Below the pieces are notes generated by a model. The model made no database searches and was not told where the DNA came from. It was given only the letters and a program-made list of their open reading frames with translations. Below, one piece after another: positions 1 to 11,232 of a stretch of DNA of 64,000 nt. Numbering within the stretch: position 1 is the stretch's first letter; every line of letters begins with the position of its first letter. The position numbers were made by a program, and so were the translations under genes. Source of the DNA: Cepaea nemoralis (lineage: Eukaryota; Mollusca; Gastropoda; Stylommatophora; Helicidae); the NCBI GenBank assembly GCA_014155875.1, contig JACEFZ010005141.1, positions 1,632,501-1,696,500 of the forward strand, in the 5' to 3' direction.

Positions 1-18
1 GTATGTATGTATGTATGT
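1..18. repeat. GTAT microsatellite at window edge
   Basis: The window opens inside a tetranucleotide GTAT tract. Its full length cannot be known because it is cut by the edge. The same motif makes up the larger tract near 2270. Confidence 0.8.
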
Positions 19-2060
19 GTAACAAGTTACGTGGAGGGTCCCAAATACCCCTGTCACAATGCTTCAATAATATTCTATAGCCCTGGCTAGGATAGGTGTT
101 TGCTTGCCAACCCTCCTCCGTTCCCTGGACTCACTGTCACTCTCTCTTTCGACCTCGGGGCCTATTCCCTGAGGTGTCTTTCTGGCTGACCCATAGATAA
201 CATGGCGATCGTCAGAGTAAACTATAACGTAATTTTAATAACTTAATAAAGTACAGCACAGGAAAACATCAAGGCAGTTAAAACAGATAGTTCTCTACAA
301 ATACACAGGGTTAAAGGTTGTAGTCCAGGCACAGAGCCTCATGGCTTTCCATCATAGACCAGTTGAAGACAATGTCAGTTCTGTCCACATACAGCTCACC
401 GAGGGTGTCTTCAGTTCTTTCCTTCCAGGTACGTTATGTGAACAACAGGCCTCCGTGGAACCATGCTTCCAGGTCTGAATGGACCACCTTTTGTAGTCAA
501 TATAATGTTCGTGGAAAATGTCCTGTTATCCCTGGTCACGATGCTGAGTAGAAGTTCATACAATGGGAATAGTTCGTGAACGGGGAATGGGTAGGTATCC
601 TTCACTGTCCCAGACAAGGATGGGTAGGTGTGAGAATTCGGCGGGGTCCAGCCAAGAATACAAAATGACTCGATCCTAGCGTATCGAGATGACTGGTGAT
701 GTGTTATAAAGGCTGATGGTAATTCTTTCGGGGCCAGCGGTGGCCCTATCTCGTAGAGATCATACCCTTGGGCCTGGTATGGCCCAAACTTGACATGGAC
801 TCGTCTTAAAACATGACTTTCCGCGTAGAGGCCCTGCCGATACTTTCAGCTCTATTCACTTCCAAAAGAAGGACCCTGGAGATGACAAACATTTGTGAAA
901 GCCTCTAGCTTAAACTTCAGGTACAGCCGACATGGAGACTCCTAATGGTCTCAGCATATCAGTTGGCATAAACAAAATATATAATAGTAATAGATATATA
1001 ACTAGTTAGTAGACCTGCGTGAATTGGCCTGACCTGACAAGAGGTCCTGGATTGGCGGCGTCTTTCCTAGACTAGGCCTTCAGCTTGTCTAGGTCGTGTC
1101 GTTTGACCCTACCTATTTTCTTCATACCAGATTCACTCTCCACTCTCATACCATGCCTTTATTATTACTGGGCACATTCGTTTCCCGGCTTCCCTCTCAC
1201 TTGCAAACCCTCTCTTTCTCACGACAAAGCTCTTGTGGTGTTGTGTGCGTAATTATGTGTGTTTCCCCCCTTAAGTAATATTATAGTAGTGGGTCTGTAT
1301 GGAACGAAGTGTAGTTCCCTATCCCCAGCAAGAATAGGAAAGAAGAAACCACCCCTTCCCGCCGCTGCTCTCGTCTGAGCTGTCGCCGCAATGCACCGGC
1401 AGTGTCTCACATAACACGTAGATTCAGATGAGTTCAGGTTCTCTCAGTGAGAAACAGAGGTCTATTTATATCCCTGACATCATCTTATCGACCAGTAACT
1501 ATTCAGTCCACCTGGCCATCCCATCTGCTAAAAGATGAAAGAGATAGCACAGTGGATACCCTCTTCCGGCTCAAGAAGATAGATGGGTGGAACCCGTCCC
1601 CACGGAGCCCTCCCCTCCTTCCGGCATACCGTATATATGTCGTGTTTATAATCAAATTACAGACAATACTATGCCGAGTTCCGGCCGTAAGAAGAAAGAT
1701 AGCATCCGCCCCATCTGCTGCCAAGAACAAGTGAAATCATCTGGGGAAATATATTGCTCAGATTCGTTCCCAGGCGATGCCAAGAACAAGACGCTTAGCT
1801 AGATTGGCCAACGGTCAACCCACTCCCAATAGGGCATAACTGGCTTTTCGCCAATACGTCTCACCAGTCGAGACAACAGAGATTTATAGGCCAAGGTCTG
1901 GCAGGACTAATTAAAACCCAAGCTCACCTTTCTTACACCAGCAGGATGCACCTAATTTGTACAAATCTTTAAATTTCAAATTGACATGATGCAGTCTACA
2001 TATGGTAGTTGTTTAAACGGACATTGATGGCCCAAGAATTTACATTAGTGCGTATTTGGT
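19..2060. other. Upstream non-coding stretch, no gene recognised
   Basis: I see no coding feature that I can support. The open frames here are short (under 100 codons), overlap on both strands and contain no motif I recognise. Base composition is mixed. It may contain the remains of a retroelement terminus, but no second copy lies in the window to define one. Confidence 0.5.
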
Positions 2061-2269
2061 GCAAGGTGCCCTATCGGGTTTTCCCGAAGAAAAGTCAGAC
2101 TTCTAATAGTTCTCTGAAGAAGAACGGGTTGTAAAAGTAACTAAGAGAATTATCTTCCAAGGGAATTGAGCGAATAAGAGAACTGAGGGTTCCCGAAAGC
2201 TGTTTCCCACAGTTTTTTCCCAAAATCAAAGAAGGCATGAGGACATGGGCCACTGGCGTTCCGTTACAG

Positions 2270-2440
2270 TATGTATGTATGTATGTATGTATGTATGTAT
2301 GTATGTATGTATGTATGTATGTATGTATGTATGTGCGCGCATGCGTGCGTGTGTGCGGCGTGCGTGCGTGTGTGCGTGCCTGCCTGCCTGCCTGCCTGCC
2401 TGCCTGCATGCATGCATGCATATATGTATGTCCGTTCTTT
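2270..2440. repeat. Compound microsatellite (TATG)n, GTGC-rich, (CCTG)n, (CATG)n
   Basis: About sixteen TATG units (2270-2333) run into a GTGC-rich segment, then CCTG units (about 2378-2406), then CATG/TATG units. Short frames in all phases read as repeated Tyr-Val-Cys-Met or Ile-His-Thr and are artefacts of the repeat. The tract sits at the edge of a dispersed repeat that recurs near 56500. Confidence 0.9.
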
Positions 2441-2610
2441 ATGCGTTCGCGAACAGTCCATCCAATTGAGATGAAATTTTCTACATGTTTTCTTTTCATT
2501 CCTGTGCAACCAACTGTCATAGTTTTTTTTTTTAATTTGTTTCAGCTATGTACTTACTAAAATTTAATATTTAAATTTACATTATCATTTCTATATAGCA
2601 AGGGAACTTT
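2426..2610 (-). repeat. Dispersed repeat H, copy 1
   Basis: The reverse complement matches 56500-56745 closely, including the stretch with GTTCGCGAACGCATAAAGAAC and the motif TGACAGTTGGTTGCACTGGA read on the minus strand. Both copies abut tetranucleotide repeats. No protein is encoded. The class is not recognised. Confidence 0.75.
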
Positions 2611-3110
2611 ACATATGAAAAGTTATTTCAAGCGGCATAATTTTTAATAACATTGCTATTATTTTATATATAGATTTTTGCATTGTTTTCAAAGATTTAT
2701 AAACTCTTTGTCTACATTTATTTACAGGCATAAGATTTATACTAAAAAGTGATACAATCTTTAAGGTATTTTCATAGTTTTCATAAAAATAATGCATCTA
2801 TTTAAATAGTGAAAATTTTCTATCTCATCTTATTATTTTTCTTCAACAGCACATTAATTTATTTTATACATTCTCGTATGTATGGCGCGTTACACCCACA
2901 TGTTAAAAGTTACTTTTCATGCATTTTAATGCTTATTGTTCTTTTGTTGTCAAAGGATTGCTTCATAAGAGATTTTGAATGAAAGAATGTATGAGAGGAA
3001 ATAGAGAAGAAGGGCAGAATGTAGGACGCGCCTGCGAAAGATTTTCGTTCGTTAAAAAAAAAAAATGTAATTTTTTGTGACAGAAATTTAGTTGCATATC
3101 GTTTGCAGTA
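2611..3110. other. AT-rich stretch without a gene
   Basis: AT-rich sequence with oligo-A and oligo-T runs. I see no coding sequence, RNA gene or terminal repeat here. Confidence 0.5.
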
Positions 3111-3111
3111 C

Positions 3112-3172
3112 TCTGCAGCCAACCCACCGCCCACCATTTATTGGCGGTTCGTGATATCTTGGTAAGTTTACT
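3112..3172 (-). repeat. SINE-like repeat K fragment
   Basis: The text from CAGCCAACCC through GGTAAGTTTACTTTA resembles the corresponding part of repeat K near 17215-17275 and 52688-52745 (GGCTGTTCGTGATT and GGTAAGTTTACATTCAGTA). Only about 60 bp remain. Confidence 0.5.
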
Positions 3173-3239
3173 TTAGATAGATCTCTTCCAATCATATTTT
3201 CTACTATCAATCTATCTATTCTTCTATTCTATCTATATT

Positions 3240-3523
3240 TGTAACGGGAACGGGCCGAACATAGACAGACAGACAGACAGACAGATCGATCGGGAACGGG
3301 AGCTTATATGACTACCTATATGAATTAAATGAGATGCTCCCCACCAGGGCCTGGGCGAAGTCGGGCCGGGTCGGACAGACAGATAGACAGACAGACAGTC
3401 GGGAACGGGAGCTTATATGACTACTTATATGAATTAAATAAATGAGATGCTCCCCACCAGGGCCTGGGTGAAGTCGGGCCGGGTCAGACAGACAGATAGA
3501 CAGGAACGGGAGCTTATATGACT
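3240..3523 (-). repeat. Minisatellite Q, left part of array (interrupted by a LINE)
   Basis: Units of roughly 110-130 bp each contain GGGAACGGGAGCTTATATGA, a segment ending GATGCTCCCCACCAGG, a GGGCCGGGTC motif and a GACA/GATA tetranucleotide run. The array continues at 6793-6935 after a LINE insertion. A larger array of the same unit lies in the opposite orientation at 55741-56420. Confidence 0.85.
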
Positions 3524-6500
3524 CATCATCATCAAGTGCCGTGCCGGCTGGCGTAGGCGTTCATGGCTCTCCACAGATCTCGGTCTTTGGTGTTCTGGAT
3601 CAACTCTGCTGATGATATTCCTCCATGCCACCGTCTCAGTCCGTCCAGCATCATTTCTCTTGGTCTGCCTCTGCCTCTCTTCCCCTCGATCTTTCCAGTT
3701 GTCACGATGTTCTCCAATGCCTCTCTTCTCATCACATGACCAAAGAAAGATGTTTGTCTCTTTCTTATTGTTGTATACAGTGTTCTAGTTTCATTAGCCT
3801 CTTTCAGGCAATCGTTGTTAGTTACTCTGGCAGTCCAAGGAATTCGCAACATTCGTCTTAAAAACCACATCTCTGTTGCTTCTAAGTTCTTCCTAATTTG
3901 TTCATTTACATTCCAAGATTCGCTGCCATACAGCAAAACTGGTTCTATATAGCATTTTAGTACTCTCTTTCGTACATTCATTGATAGCGACTTATTGCAT
4001 AAGATACTCTTCATTTTCTGAAATGCTGTCTTTGCCTGCCCTATTCTGCTCTTAATCTCTTTTGTACATCTTCCATCTGATGTTATAAGTGCCCCTAGGT
4101 ATTTAAAATTATCCACTTGGTTGAGAATTTCCCCTTCTATTTCTATGTCACATTTTGGCGTCCCCATTTTCTTTGATATCACCATTGTTACTGTTTTCTT
4201 GATATTCAAGGACAGTCCTTTCTGTGCACTCTCTGTTACTACACTGTCCAACAATTGTTGTAGGTCTGTTGCATTATCCGCTACCAATACTGTGTCATCT
4301 GCATAGCGTATATTGTTTATATTATATCCTCCGATTAGTATTCCTGGCTTCTCTTTGATCTCTCTCATTATTACTTCGCTATACAGGGAGAAGAGATCCG
4401 GTGACAAGACACACCCCTGTCGTACTCCTAGCTTTATCTGTTCGTAACTACCCTCTTTATTTCCCATTTTAATTGCTGCTACTTGGTTCCAGTATATATT
4501 CTTTATTATTCTTAAATCTTTCCCATCAATGTTGATATCTTCCAACATTTTAATCAGCTCATCATGTTTTACTTTATCAAATGCCTTAGTATAATCTATG
4601 AAGCATAAATATATGTCTCTTTGTTTCTCTATTGATCTTTCTATTAGTGTTCGTAATATATATATATTGCATTGTTTGTACCCTTTCCTTCCATAAAACC
4701 ATAGGCCTACTGTTCTTCACTAATTTCCATTTTTATTTTCTTTCTTGTTCTTCTCATTATAATTGTGAGTAGAAGCTTAGTGACATGGTTTATGAGGTTA
4801 ATTGTACGAAAATCTTCACAATCAATTGCTCCTGGTCTTTTTGGTATAGCTATAAATACAGATTTCAGCATATCACTGGGTAAATATCCACTACTGTAAA
4901 TATCATTCAACATTTTGGTTAATATATCTACTCCAAATTCTCCCAACACTTCTAATTCTTCTATTGTGATTTCATCTGGCCCAGCTGTTTTTCCTTTCTT
5001 CATATGTTTCATAGCATCAGCGACTTCTTCTTTTAGAATAGGTGGGCCTTCTAAGTTACTTTCTTCTGTTAATTCTTCCCTTTCTCCATTATATAATTCT
5101 CTTATATACTCATTCCACCTCTTCATTATAGCACCTTCCTCCAATAAAGTCTGTCCTGTTTTTGATTTCAAACACCCTGTATTTATTCTTATTTTTCTTC
5201 CTGTGAGCTCGCTGATTTGTCTGTACATACTTTTTAAATCTTTAATGGAATTTAATTCAATTTTTCTGCATTGCTCATTTAACCAACTTTCTTTTGCCTT
5301 CACACATTTATCTCTTATTTCTTTATTTATCGTAGCATACTCTTGTTTGTCATTTTTATTCTGTTTCCTTTTGTCCATCAACCATAAGATTTCTTCATTC
5401 ATCCATTTTTTCTTAGCTTTTTGACTTCTCTCCGGTAATATTTCTTTGCTAGTTTGATGAATGGAGTCCCTTAACATTTCCCATTGTTCATCTATACTCT
5501 GTATTTTAGCTATTGCATTGTACCTATTTTTCAGTCACTCTGTATTGTTCTTGAATTTCTTTATCTACTTTCAGAACCTCTTTATTAAGTCTCAAGTTTT
5601 TAACCATTTTTTCCCCTCTCTTTAATCTTACTTTTATTTGTCCACATAGTGGTACATGATCACTGTTACCGTCAGCACCAGGCATTGTCTTTACATTAAT
5701 TAATGCATTTCTAAATCTTTTATTAATAAGTATGTAGTCAATTTGGTTGCGTATTTTCATATCAGGGCTTTTCCATGTGTATAGTCGTCTTTTATGGTGT
5801 TTAAACCATGTGTTTCCAATTATCATATCATTAATATTTGCCCATTCTATTAGTTTCTCTCCTCTTTCATTTCTTGTACCTAAACCGTAATTCCCCACTA
5901 TATCCTCTATTTTTCCCTTTCCTACTTTTGCATTAAAATCCCCCAGTATTATTTTTATTTCTTGTGATCCAATTTGGGCTATTGCCATTTCAACTTCATC
6001 GTAAAAGTTTTGTATATCTTCATCACTACTGTTTGTTGTTGGTGCATATACTTGTATAATATTTATATCTATTGGTTTGCCTTTGATTTTGACCATTATA
6101 ACTCTCTGAAATGCACCAGTATCCAGTCATAGATTTGGCTGTATTTTCATCAAATATTATTCCTACACCTTTTTCATGTGTGTCCCCTCCAGAATAAATT
6201 ATTGTGTGTTTGTCGGTTATAATTTTGCCAGATCCCTTCCATCTCATCTCACTTATGCCTAGTATTGTCATTTTCATGTTTTCCGTTTCTCTTAGAACAT
6301 TGTTAACTTTCCTAGCTCATTTAATGTCCTAACATTCCACGTTTCTACTCTAAATTTATTTAGTTTAGTTATTGTTTTAGTTTTGCCATCAGTAGCTGGA
6401 TGACGGTCTGGTGTCACCTGTGGCTCATGACTGTCCCTACCGGACGAGGATGTCCTAAGACAGCCATTAACGTCGTTCACTATTTCTGAAATGTGTGTCG

Positions 6501-6792
6501 CCATGAAATCTTGGGAAGATAATGTGGTGGTTTCCCCTTGCCTTCCACATTCACACGGTGGTCTTTTAACTCTGCCTTTGACAGCCATTTCCGACTGTCA
6601 GGACAAGTGAGTGCCCTGCTCTGCTCAGCTGCAGAGTTGTCCACTTATTCCGGTGGATACTCGATCCCCAGAGCTGTGTTAGCCACACCGTAGTGTGTTT
6701 CCATCCTCTACCGCGGGGAGGTGCAGTTGGGATTTTCCCTTCATAAAGTTATGGTCTATGACCAAAACTCTCCAGTACTTTTTTTTATTTTT
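3524..6792 (-). mobile_element. Full-length RTE-type LINE (RTE-A copy 1)
   Basis: A 3.27-kb non-LTR retrotransposon on the minus strand, flanked by a 7-bp target-site duplication TATGACT (3517-3523 and 6793-6799) inside minisatellite Q. Its 3' end, at the left, is a short GAT repeat. It holds an apurinic-type endonuclease and a reverse transcriptase in the order usual for RTE-like elements. The length and the presence of the 5' leader make it look complete. The leader before the coding region runs from about 6792 down to 6590. The coding part is described separately. Confidence 0.9.
3532..6588 (-). pseudogene. RTE-A endonuclease-reverse transcriptase, broken frame
   Basis: This is the retrotransposition polyprotein of RTE-A, which nicks target DNA and copies the element RNA in place. 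Reading on the minus strand from about 6588: an endonuclease start with TWNVRTLNELGKL (near 6350), the endonuclease core with LGDFNAKVG and, near its end, NSDHVPL, then a linker, then the RT domain with AGPDEITIEE, FIDYTKAFDKV, GVRQGCVLSPDLFSLY and the catalytic box RYADDTVL (about 4296-4310). The C-terminus carries FFGHVMRR and KRGRGRPREM and stops at 3532-3534. The frame is broken near 6285, 6100 and 5520, and by a stop near 4700, so this copy should be inactive. The RT half from about 4700 to the end is one open frame. Confidence 0.9.
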
Positions 6793-6935
6793 TATGACTA
6801 CTTATATGAATTAAATGAGATGCTCCCCACCAGGCCGGGCCGGGTCAGACAGACAGCCAAGCAGATAGAAATAGATAGATAGATAGATCCCCGCCAGGAC
6901 CTAGGCGAAGCCGGGCCTGGTCAGTTAGTCTTCTA
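6793..6935 (-). repeat. Minisatellite Q, right part of array
   Basis: Continuation of the 3240-3523 array on the other side of the RTE-A insertion. It begins with the duplicated TATGACT and carries the same GATGCTCCCCACCAGG and GGGCCGGGTC elements, followed by GATA repeats and a final partial unit. Confidence 0.85.
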
Positions 6936-8040
6936 TATTTCTGAAAATAATTATTAAAATATTTTCAGGGCATAGGGGGAAATAAGAATGAATTGGATGG
7001 ATTATTTTATTTACTTCCGTTCATTTAAATGTTCGATCGTTAGTTGCTGGGCTGTATATAATATACTGTAAGCAAAGACTTCCACGGCGACTTCCACTCT
7101 TTAAAAAAACATTAAATTACCACATCAACTCTTATAATTTCTGTTTCATTGTTAGTGTTCCTGACATTCAACATTGTTGACAACTGAATCAACATGCCTA
7201 GTTCGCCATTTTTGTTTGGTCACATGATATTACCGAGTGTACGCAGCCTGAACTGAACCCTTCTGCGTCTGCACGCAGTCTGGTACTACCAGTGGTAGGC
7301 TCACAGCAGCAACCATCAACATCACGCTAACAATACTAACAATACACAGTCAGCTTAGCTAGTGTTGAATTCCAAACACTAAAAAGCTCCCGATACTAGA
7401 GGCCATTGAAAGAAGTTAACATTGATGACAAATTGTAACCGTCAACTTAAAATGTGACGGGTTATCGTTAATTCAAATTCCTATTAAAAAAAAAGTGTTT
7501 TCAGACTATGGAATATGGAGTACAAGTTTAGTACAACAAATACACAAAGTAGTACTACTAGTAGTTAGTAAACGCGAAGAAGATGATTGTTAGATGATGT
7601 GGTGTGGTGATTTAGTTGGAAGTTTAATACGTTTTAAACGTTTTTAGTTAGTAGCTAGTAATGCTAAACTAATTAGTAATACTAATAAATAGTTCGTGTT
7701 TAGTGTTGGTTTTCTAGTGTTTAGTTTAGTTTTATATACCGTTACTAGTGGCGTTAGTTGCATTTGATTTCATTGAGTAGTTCAAAAGACGTTGTAAGGT
7801 TGGTTATGACGTATGTTATGTACACCACACCTAAAAAGTAGCTCCAACCAACTTCTTTCTGTTGACTTTCTAGTCTTCTACTGAAAACTAGTAGTAATAG
7901 TTTTCAGTAGAAGACACTAGACAGTAGTGGTCCTTAAAATGCTGATTATCATTATATTATTTATGTCTTCATTTCATCATTTTGTAATTGTTAGACTATA
8001 TATTATATAACGATGATTTGTCAGTAACTAACTACATTCT

Positions 8041-8044
<4 letters not shown>
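6936..8044. other. Unique-looking stretch, no gene; contains a perfect hairpin
   Basis: No coding frame or transposon domain is visible. Part of it (about 7190-7330) looks less repetitive than its surroundings. This could be upstream regulatory or untranslated sequence of the downstream PLC gene, but nothing in the sequence proves it. A perfect inverted repeat lies at 7873-7915. Confidence 0.4.
7873..7915. other. Perfect inverted repeat (18-bp arms, 7-bp loop)
   Basis: GTCTTCTACTGAAAACTA at 7873-7890 is followed by the 7-bp spacer GTAGTAA and the exact reverse complement TAGTTTTCAGTAGAAGAC at 7898-7915. The arms have no mismatch. Function is unknown: it might be a hairpin in RNA, a cruciform-prone site or the core of a small foldback element. 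Confidence 0.9.

Positions 8045-8107
<63 letters not shown>
8045..8107. repeat. (TA)n microsatellite
   Basis: About 31 TA units ending directly at the 3' end of RTE-A copy 2, so the LINE inserted in or next to the tract, or the tract grew from it. Confidence 0.95.
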
Positions 8108-8110
<3 letters not shown>

Positions 8111-8710
8111 CATCAAGTGCCCTGCCAGCTGGCTCTCATGGCTCTCCACAGATCTCTGTCTTTGGTATTCTGGATCAACTCTGCTGATGGTATTCCTCCA
8201 TGCCATTGTCTTAATCCATCCTGCATCATTTCTCTTGGTCTGCCTCTGCCTCTCTTTCCCTCGATCTTTCCAGTTGTCACGATGTTCTCCAATGCCTCTC
8301 TTCTCATCACATGACCGAAGAAAGCTGTTTGTCTCTTTCTTATTGTTGTATATAATGTTCTAGTTTCATTAGCCTGTCTCAGGCATTCGTTGTTAGTTAC
8401 TCTGGCAGTCCAAGGAATTCGCAACATTTGTCCCTGGAACCACATCTCTGTTGCTTCTAATTTCTTAATTTGTTCATTTACATTCCACGATTCACTGCCA
8501 TACAGCAAAACTGGTTCTACATAGCATTTCAGCACTCTCTTTCTAATCTTACATTCAGTGACTTATTGCATAGGATGCTCTTCATTTTCTGAAATGTGGC
8601 TTTTGATTTCCCTATTCTGCTCTTAATCTCTGTTGTACATCTTCCATCTGATGTTATAAATGCCTCTAGGTATTTAAAATTATCCACTTGGTTAAGAATT
8701 TTCCCTTCTA
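8108..8710 (-). mobile_element. RTE-A copy 2, 3' segment (left of mariner)
   Basis: Minus-strand LINE sequence closely similar to RTE-A copy 1. It encodes the C-terminal half after the RT catalytic box: NQVDNFKYLEAF, LLYGSESWNVNEQI, FFGHVMRREALENIV and KRGRGRPREMM, with the stop at about 8113. The element is cut at 8710 by a mariner and resumes at 10075. Frameshifts occur near 8530. Confidence 0.9.
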
Positions 8711-10074
8711 TTAGGGACATTTATTTGAAACCCGTTCCAATGGCTTTATTACAAAAGCATGAAAGAAATATTAACAGGTGTGGTAGAATTAAACAAAGCA
8801 TTCATTCAGTTTGAATGAATTATGCACCATGGTTTGGTCAGAAGAAGTCGCCGTAGGCATTCAGGCAAGCATCCCATTGCTTAGGTAGGCGGCGAATGCC
8901 GTCTGCAAAAAAGGATTGTGGTTGCTCACTGAACCAAGTGTTTACCACATTCATATGTCTGCATCTGTGTGAAATTGTTGCCCCTTGAGAGCTTTTTTTG
9001 AGAGGTCCGAACAAATGAAAATCACATGGTGACAAATCAGGACTATAGGCTTATGTTGCAGAATTGCCCACTTCTTCCTTGCTAATGCTTCCTGCACAAT
9101 CTTTGCGACATGAGAACGAGCATTATCGTGCAGCAAAATCACACCGCGAGAAAGCATGCCATGTCGTTTATTCTTAATGGCTTTTTGCAGCTTGTCTAGT
9201 GTTTGCAAGTAGTGGGTAGAGTTGATGTTGACACCAGGTTCATTAAAGTCGGCCAACAATAGCCCTTCATGGTCAAAAAATGCGCCCAGCATAACCTTAC
9301 CAGCGGAAACTTGTAACTTGAATGTTTTGGCTTTTGGTGATCCAGCATGCTTCCATTGCATGCTCTCTCATTTGCTGCTTGGCTCAAAGTGGTGACACAA
9401 TGATTCATCGCGTGTCACTATGCGGAGGAGAAATGCTTCACCCTCCACTCTGTAACGCAGCACATGGTTCAAACACCATCCCATGCGTTCCTCTGTTTGG
9501 TGGTCTATCAACATCCGTGGTACCCACTGTGAACACACTTTCCAATATTGCAGTTTCTTACGAGCAACCTTTTGAATTGTCCCAATTGACACATCAAATT
9601 CTTTCGCTAGTGAACGTATGCTTCGACAACGGTTCATCTGTACTGCTGCATCAATTTTGGTGATGGTTTTTTGTGTTGCAACAATATGTGCTTGACCCGG
9701 CCGTCGAAGATCTGTCATGCACTGACGTCCTTTCCCAAAAATTTGTGCCCAGTCTGTCATGGTTGTCTTCGACACACATTTGTTACCGTATGTATGTTTG
9801 TATGCTGCCTGCATTCTTCGATGAATGTCCTCTGGTCGACATCCTTCAAATGAAAGAAACAGAATCACCGCTCTTTGAGCTTCTTTGGACGGATTTTGGA
9901 TCAACTCGGCCATTTTCTCAATGGTCAGAAACAGAACCTATGTATCATGGGATGATAAGCACATGCTCTTTTATTCATTGGTCAGTACTTATCACATGAC
10001 TATGACATGGTCATGTTCAACGTGCGCAATTACGCGCAGTGCGGCACAAACGGATTTCAAATGAACGCCCCTTA
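8711..10074 (-). mobile_element. Mariner-type DNA transposon nested in RTE-A copy 2
   Basis: This 1364-bp element is flanked by TA (8709-8710 and 10075-10076), and removing it with one TA rejoins the RTE-A sequence. Its ends are inverted and imperfect: TTAGGGACATTTATTTGAAA at the left, and TAAGGGGCGTTCATTTGAAA as the reverse complement of the right end. Size, TA target and the encoded transposase all fit the Tc1/mariner superfamily. Confidence 0.92.
8838..9913 (-). pseudogene. Mariner transposase, frameshifted
   Basis: A DDE/D transposase that would cut and paste the element. On the minus strand it starts MAELIQNPSKEAQRAVI at 9913. An N-terminal helix-turn-helix region is followed by the three catalytic acids in recognisable contexts: VTRDES (about 9385-9400), LLHDNARSH (about 9110-9130) and, after a frame change, SPCDFHLFGPL (about 9010-9035). 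The spacing between the last two is about 34 residues, as in mariner proteins. Frame breaks lie near 9365 and 9030, so it is a pseudogene. The product would be about 350 residues, the usual family length. Confidence 0.9.
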
Positions 10075-10587
10075 TATTTCTATTTCACATTTTGGTGAAT
10101 TTTCTTTGAAATCACCATTGTTACTGTTTTCTTGATATTCAAGGAGAGTCCTTTCCTTGCACTCTCTGTTACTACATTTCCAGCAATTGTTGAAGGTCTG
10201 TTGAATTATCTGCCACCAATACTGTGTCATCTGCATAGCATATATTATTTATATTATAGCCTCCAACTAGTGTTCCTGGCGTCTCTTTGATCTCTCTCAT
10301 TATTACTTCGCTATATAGGGAGAAGAGATCTGGTGACAAGACACACCCCTGTCATATTCCTAGTTTTATCTGTTCGTATCTACCCTCTTTATTTCCCATT
10401 TTAATTGCTGCTACTTGGTTCCAGTAAATATTCTTTATTATTCTTAAATCTTTCCCATCAATGTTGATACCTTCCAACATTTTAATCAGTTCATCATGTT
10501 TTACTTTATCAAATGCCTTAGTATAATCTATGAAGCACAAATATATGTCTTTCTGTTTCTCTATAGACCTTTCTATTAGTGTCCTTT
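10075..10587 (-). mobile_element. RTE-A copy 2, RT segment (right of mariner)
   Basis: Continues the element left of the mariner. The minus strand encodes RTLIERSIEKQKDIYLCFID, the Lys-Ala-Phe-Asp motif, GNKEGRYEQIKLGI and the YADD catalytic box (about 10230-10250). The sequence stops abruptly at 10587, where a LINE copy in the opposite direction starts. Confidence 0.88.
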
Positions 10588-11232
10588 AAATGCCATGTAT
10601 ATGCTGCGATCAGTTATTGAACGTACTATAGAAGTAAACAAAGATATACATCTTTGCTTTATTGACTATACAAAGGCTTTCGATAGAGTAAGATATATCA
10701 ACATGGTAGATATGCTTGCAGATCAACAAATTGATGGGAAAGACATTAGACTTATAAAAAACATATATTGGAAACAACAAGCTGCCATAAGGATTGATAA
10801 TGAAGTGGGACAATATCAGCCTATTAAGAGAGGTGTTAGGCAGGGATGTGTAATGCCTCCAGATCTTTTTTCCCTATACAGTGAACATATTTTCAGAAAT
10901 GTTGAAGATATAAATGGAATCAGCATTGGAGGACAAAACATCAATAACATTAGATATGCAGATGATACAATATTGATTGCAGACAATGAGCAGGATCTGC
11001 GACAATTAGTAGATGCTGTTGTTGCACACAGTGAACAACTGGGATTAGAATTAATTGTAAAAAGACACAGATTATGGTCATCACTAGGAAGAACGAAATA
11101 CCACAATGTAATATACAAGTAAATGGGAATATTCTTCAACAAGTGAAGAGGTACAATTATCTCGGAACAGTCACAACATCTGATGGGAGATGCCTTGAAT
11201 AGATTAGAACAAAATTCGCCATGGCGAAAGTA
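10588..11232 (+). mobile_element. RTE-A-like LINE fragment, plus strand, RT core
   Basis: A plus-strand RT fragment from a related but diverged subfamily. It reads MYMLRSVIERTIEV, FIDYTKAFDRV, RGVRQGCVMPPDLFSLY and RYADDTILIADN, then continues with frame changes to about 11225. An open frame covers 10595-11122. It starts at nearly the same codon where the minus-strand copy stops, making a head-to-head pair, and is cut at about 11232 where RTE-B sequence starts. Both its 5' part and 3' end are missing. Confidence 0.85.

Noticed and set aside
1..2060. An LTR retrotransposon terminus
   Set aside because: Some phrases look LTR-like, but there is no direct repeat partner, primer-binding site or gag/pol sequence in the window.
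2095..2560. Frames of 62-141 codons reading as repeated Tyr-Val-Cys-Met, Ile-His-Thr or Ala-Gly-Arg-Gln
   Set aside because: They come from the tetranucleotide tract, with similar frames open on both strands.
4915..5424. 169-codon plus-strand frame inside RTE-A
   Set aside because: It is antisense to the RTE-A coding region, AT-rich, hydrophobic and without any family resemblance; a shadow of the LINE gene.
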